Assembly: GCA_019637435.1 (NCBI GenBank)
Contig: JAHBVO010000002.1
Span: 434,001-498,000 of the forward strand
Reading direction: 5' to 3'
Source: Candidatus Obscuribacterales bacterium
GTDB lineage: Bacteria; Cyanobacteriota; Vampirovibrionia; Obscuribacterales; Obscuribacteraceae
Length of the DNA: 64,000 nucleotides
This document shows, piece after piece, positions 62,494-64,000 of the stretch. Positions within the stretch are counted from its first letter, which is position 1, and the number at the start of each line of letters is the position of its first letter. The position numbers were made by a program, and so were the translations under genes. The notes beneath the pieces were generated by a model. That model saw only the letters and a list, made by a program, of their open reading frames with translations. It was not told where the DNA came from and did not search any database.

Positions 62494-63570
62494 ATGATGA
62501 TTTTTGAACTTGGAATCCTGTTCGTCTCGCTGGTCGTGATAGTAGCGGCTGCGGAGCTCTTTACAAATGGTATTGAATGGCTTGGGCAGCGGCTTGAGCT
62601 TAGCGAAGGCGTGGTCGGGAGTGTGCTTGCAGCCGTCGGGACTGCTTTGCCCGAAACCCTGATACCCATTGTTGCCGTCATATTTTTCGGACAACGGGAA
62701 GGCGACGAGGTCGGAATCGGAGCGATAACCGGCGCTCCGTTTATGCTCTCAACCCTGACCCTTGGGCTTTGCGGGCTTGCTGGAATGAGCTTTGCGAAGA
62801 GCGGAAAACGCGCCGCAGCGATCAACTACAACGAAGTAGTGATGTCTCGTGATTTGAAATTTTTTATCGTCGCCTACGCGATTGGTCTTATCACCGCGGC
62901 TTTTGCGACGCACCAGACGGCGAAGTACATAATCGCGTTTCTTATATTGATGATCTATCCGTTGTATCTCTACCAGACTTTTCAGTCGTCCGGAGAGGTG
63001 GGTGAAGAGCCCGAAGCCCTCTATATTGACCGCATACTTAAGAAGGGTTCGAACAAACTGCGCTTTATCCTGCCGCAGGTTTTGCTCGGTCTTGCTGGTA
63101 TCGTAGGCGGTGCGTACTTTTTCGTCGAGTATATTCAGGACATTGCCGACGCGATAGGTTTCCCACCTCTAATTTTGTCTCTCATCGTCTGCCCGGTCGC
63201 CACCGAGCTTCCAGAAAAGGTGAACAGCATTCTCTGGGTTCGACAAGGGAAAGACACACTGGCTCTAGGCAATGTGACTGGTGCGATGGTTTTCCAGAGT
63301 TGTATTCCGGTTGCGTTCGGGGTCGCCTTCACCCCCTGGAACCTGGACATGGGAATTGTGATGACAGGGCTTGTGGCGATTGGTTCAGCCTCGCTTCTGT
63401 TACTGATGGTTAAAACCAAAAAGCTCAGCTTCAACTATCTGGCTTGCTGCGCGATTTTCTACGTCTGTGCTGTTACTGCTCTCATCACGCTTGACGTGCA
63501 CCTGGGCGGTCCAAAGCCGGAGACCGGTGTTATTCACCACGAAATCTCGCCCCAGCCAAGTGCGCAGTGA
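62494..63570 (+). CDS. Sodium/calcium exchanger (CaCA) family protein
   Basis: A 358-residue membrane protein with about ten hydrophobic segments. The two inverted alpha repeats are visible: SVLAAVGTALPETLIPIVAV, then GAITGAPFML; and CPVATELPEKVNSILWVRQG, then GNVTGAMVFQS. In each, the T-[AE]-LPE motif carries the acidic residue that binds the cation. The usual ending of the repeat, GSN, is replaced by GAP and GAM, so the ion may differ from calcium. Two ATG codons are adjacent at 62494 and 62497. It stands alone. Confidence 0.85.
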   Translation: MMIFELGILFVSLVVIVAAAELFTNGIEWLGQRLELSEGVVGSVLAAVGTALPETLIPIVAVIFFGQREGDEVGIGAITGAPFMLSTLTLGLCGLAGMSFAKSGKRAAAINYNEVVMSRDLKFFIVAYAIGLITAAFATHQTAKYIIAFLILMIYPLYLYQTFQSSGEVGEEPEALYIDRILKKGSNKLRFILPQVLLGLAGIVGGAYFFVEYIQDIADAIGFPPLILSLIVCPVATELPEKVNSILWVRQGKDTLALGNVTGAMVFQSCIPVAFGVAFTPWNLDMGIVMTGLVAIGSASLLLLMVKTKKLSFNYLACCAIFYVCAVTALITLDVHLGGPKPETGVIHHEISPQPSAQ

Positions 63571-63644
63571 TCGAACTCACGTCAGGCAGAATAAACAGTT
63601 CGGCGCCGTGGCATAGTAATTAAAACTAGCTTGAGGGGCCTTTG

Positions 63645-64000
63645 ATGATCGTCGCCGCTTTCGAAGAGTGGTTTCAGAACACGAACGGATACATGGCAAA
63701 GGAATTTCTTTTCGATGACTTGTGGGCTCGAATCCAGCCTGCGATTGCGAACTGGGAGACGCGCGGTTATCAGGTTTGTGGTGCTTCTGAAGATAAACAG
63801 ACACTCGTGTTTCGCGATCAAATGAATCGGGGCTTGCGGCTGACGGAGTTGAACGCCGATGAGTTTCAATGTCTTCAGTATGTTGAAGATGTCGACTCTC
63901 ACGACTGGACCGTTTATGTATCCGAAGTTTCTAACCGCACATCAGGTTTTCTCCGAACGCAGGCCTGGTGCCGTATCGGTTTAAAACGAGTGGCTTTCCG
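63645..64000 (+). CDS. Hypothetical protein, cut by the window edge
   Basis: An open frame from the ATG at 63645, with GAGGGG seven bases upstream, runs to the edge for 118 codons. It reads MIVAAFEEWFQNTNGYMAKE and so on, with ANWETRGYQVCGASEDKQTL, VFR (about residues 35-57). That unit looks like the DUF4177-type repeats of the gene at 57587. A second unit may start at YVEDVDSHDWTVYVSEVS. It is soluble as far as seen. The end of the gene is outside the window. Confidence 0.65.
   Translation, partial: MIVAAFEEWFQNTNGYMAKEFLFDDLWARIQPAIANWETRGYQVCGASEDKQTLVFRDQMNRGLRLTELNADEFQCLQYVEDVDSHDWTVYVSEVSNRTSGFLRTQAWCRIGLKRVAF

Overview
The window is a chromosomal stretch of a diderm bacterium with about half G+C. 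It is gene-dense on both strands and mixes core housekeeping genes (recJ, apt, birA, nrdA/nrdB, glpK, prmA, ssrA, gatC, pyrG) with many lineage-specific secreted, TPR and low-complexity proteins. The cyanobacteria-like layout of the tmRNA tag, the TPR-rich secreted proteins and the low-complexity proteins without signal peptides suggest a non-photosynthetic relative of cyanobacteria (Melainabacteria/Obscuribacterales type). That placement is an inference from general resemblance, not from a marker-gene tree.

Layout. 1-2.5 kb: a minus-strand cluster with a DUF4127 protein between two secreted proteins. 2.6-8.1 kb: a small membrane protein, recJ-apt, then a striking array of ten 39-bp repeats in the convergent gap before a TPR membrane protein with a Cys/His-rich tail. 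8.4-12.1 kb: a membrane protein and a plus-strand run of three small soluble proteins. The first two are paralogues and share a duplicated 47-bp leader. 12.2-14.7 kb: a divergent PAS sensor kinase and OmpR-type regulator pair. 14.8-18.2 kb: birA-osmC, a GNAT acetyltransferase, an acidic unknown and a sirtuin. 18.4-23.9 kb: a cobalamin riboswitch with terminator that should control class I ribonucleotide reductase nrdAB, followed by a secreted protein. 23.9-28.6 kb: glpK, a membrane-anchored pseudo-hydrolase, a zinc-binding mini-protein, a pyroglutamyl peptidase and tRNA-Leu(CAA). 29-31.6 kb: a 28-residue membrane peptide coupled to a TPR gene, then prmA.

31.8-36.4 kb is the most accessory-looking part. 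It holds ssrA (tmRNA, 19-residue encoded tag) and a RelE/NadS-type toxin-antitoxin module whose toxin gene carries a one-base frameshift. The module is bracketed by two near-identical 20-bp repeats. It is followed by an acyl-carrier-like protein, a DUF4279-like protein and a second gene with the same kind of A-run frameshift. 36.4-43.8 kb: an epimerase, a hexapeptide acetyltransferase, a CPBP protease, a carbohydrate-binding-like protein, a pair of small paralogues, a large TPR protein and a secreted protein. 44-51.3 kb: a 36-residue lysine-rich ORF, a TadG-like pilus protein, a GH5 cellulase with an Ala-Pro tail, a PlsC-like acyltransferase, a glucosaminidase-fold protein and a PhyH dioxygenase. 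51.3-64 kb: a 1002-residue protein with repeated thioredoxin-like modules, an FMN reductase, an aquaporin, a DEAD-box helicase, a protein with four DUF4177-like repeats, an APH-type kinase, a DUF3592 protein, pyrG, gatC, a cation exchanger and a partial gene at the right edge.

No CRISPR array, transposase, integrase or rRNA was seen. The best leads are the 39-bp array, the duplicated regulatory leaders of the DGG-repeat paralogues, the B12-controlled nrdAB, and the frameshifted toxin module between repeats beside ssrA.
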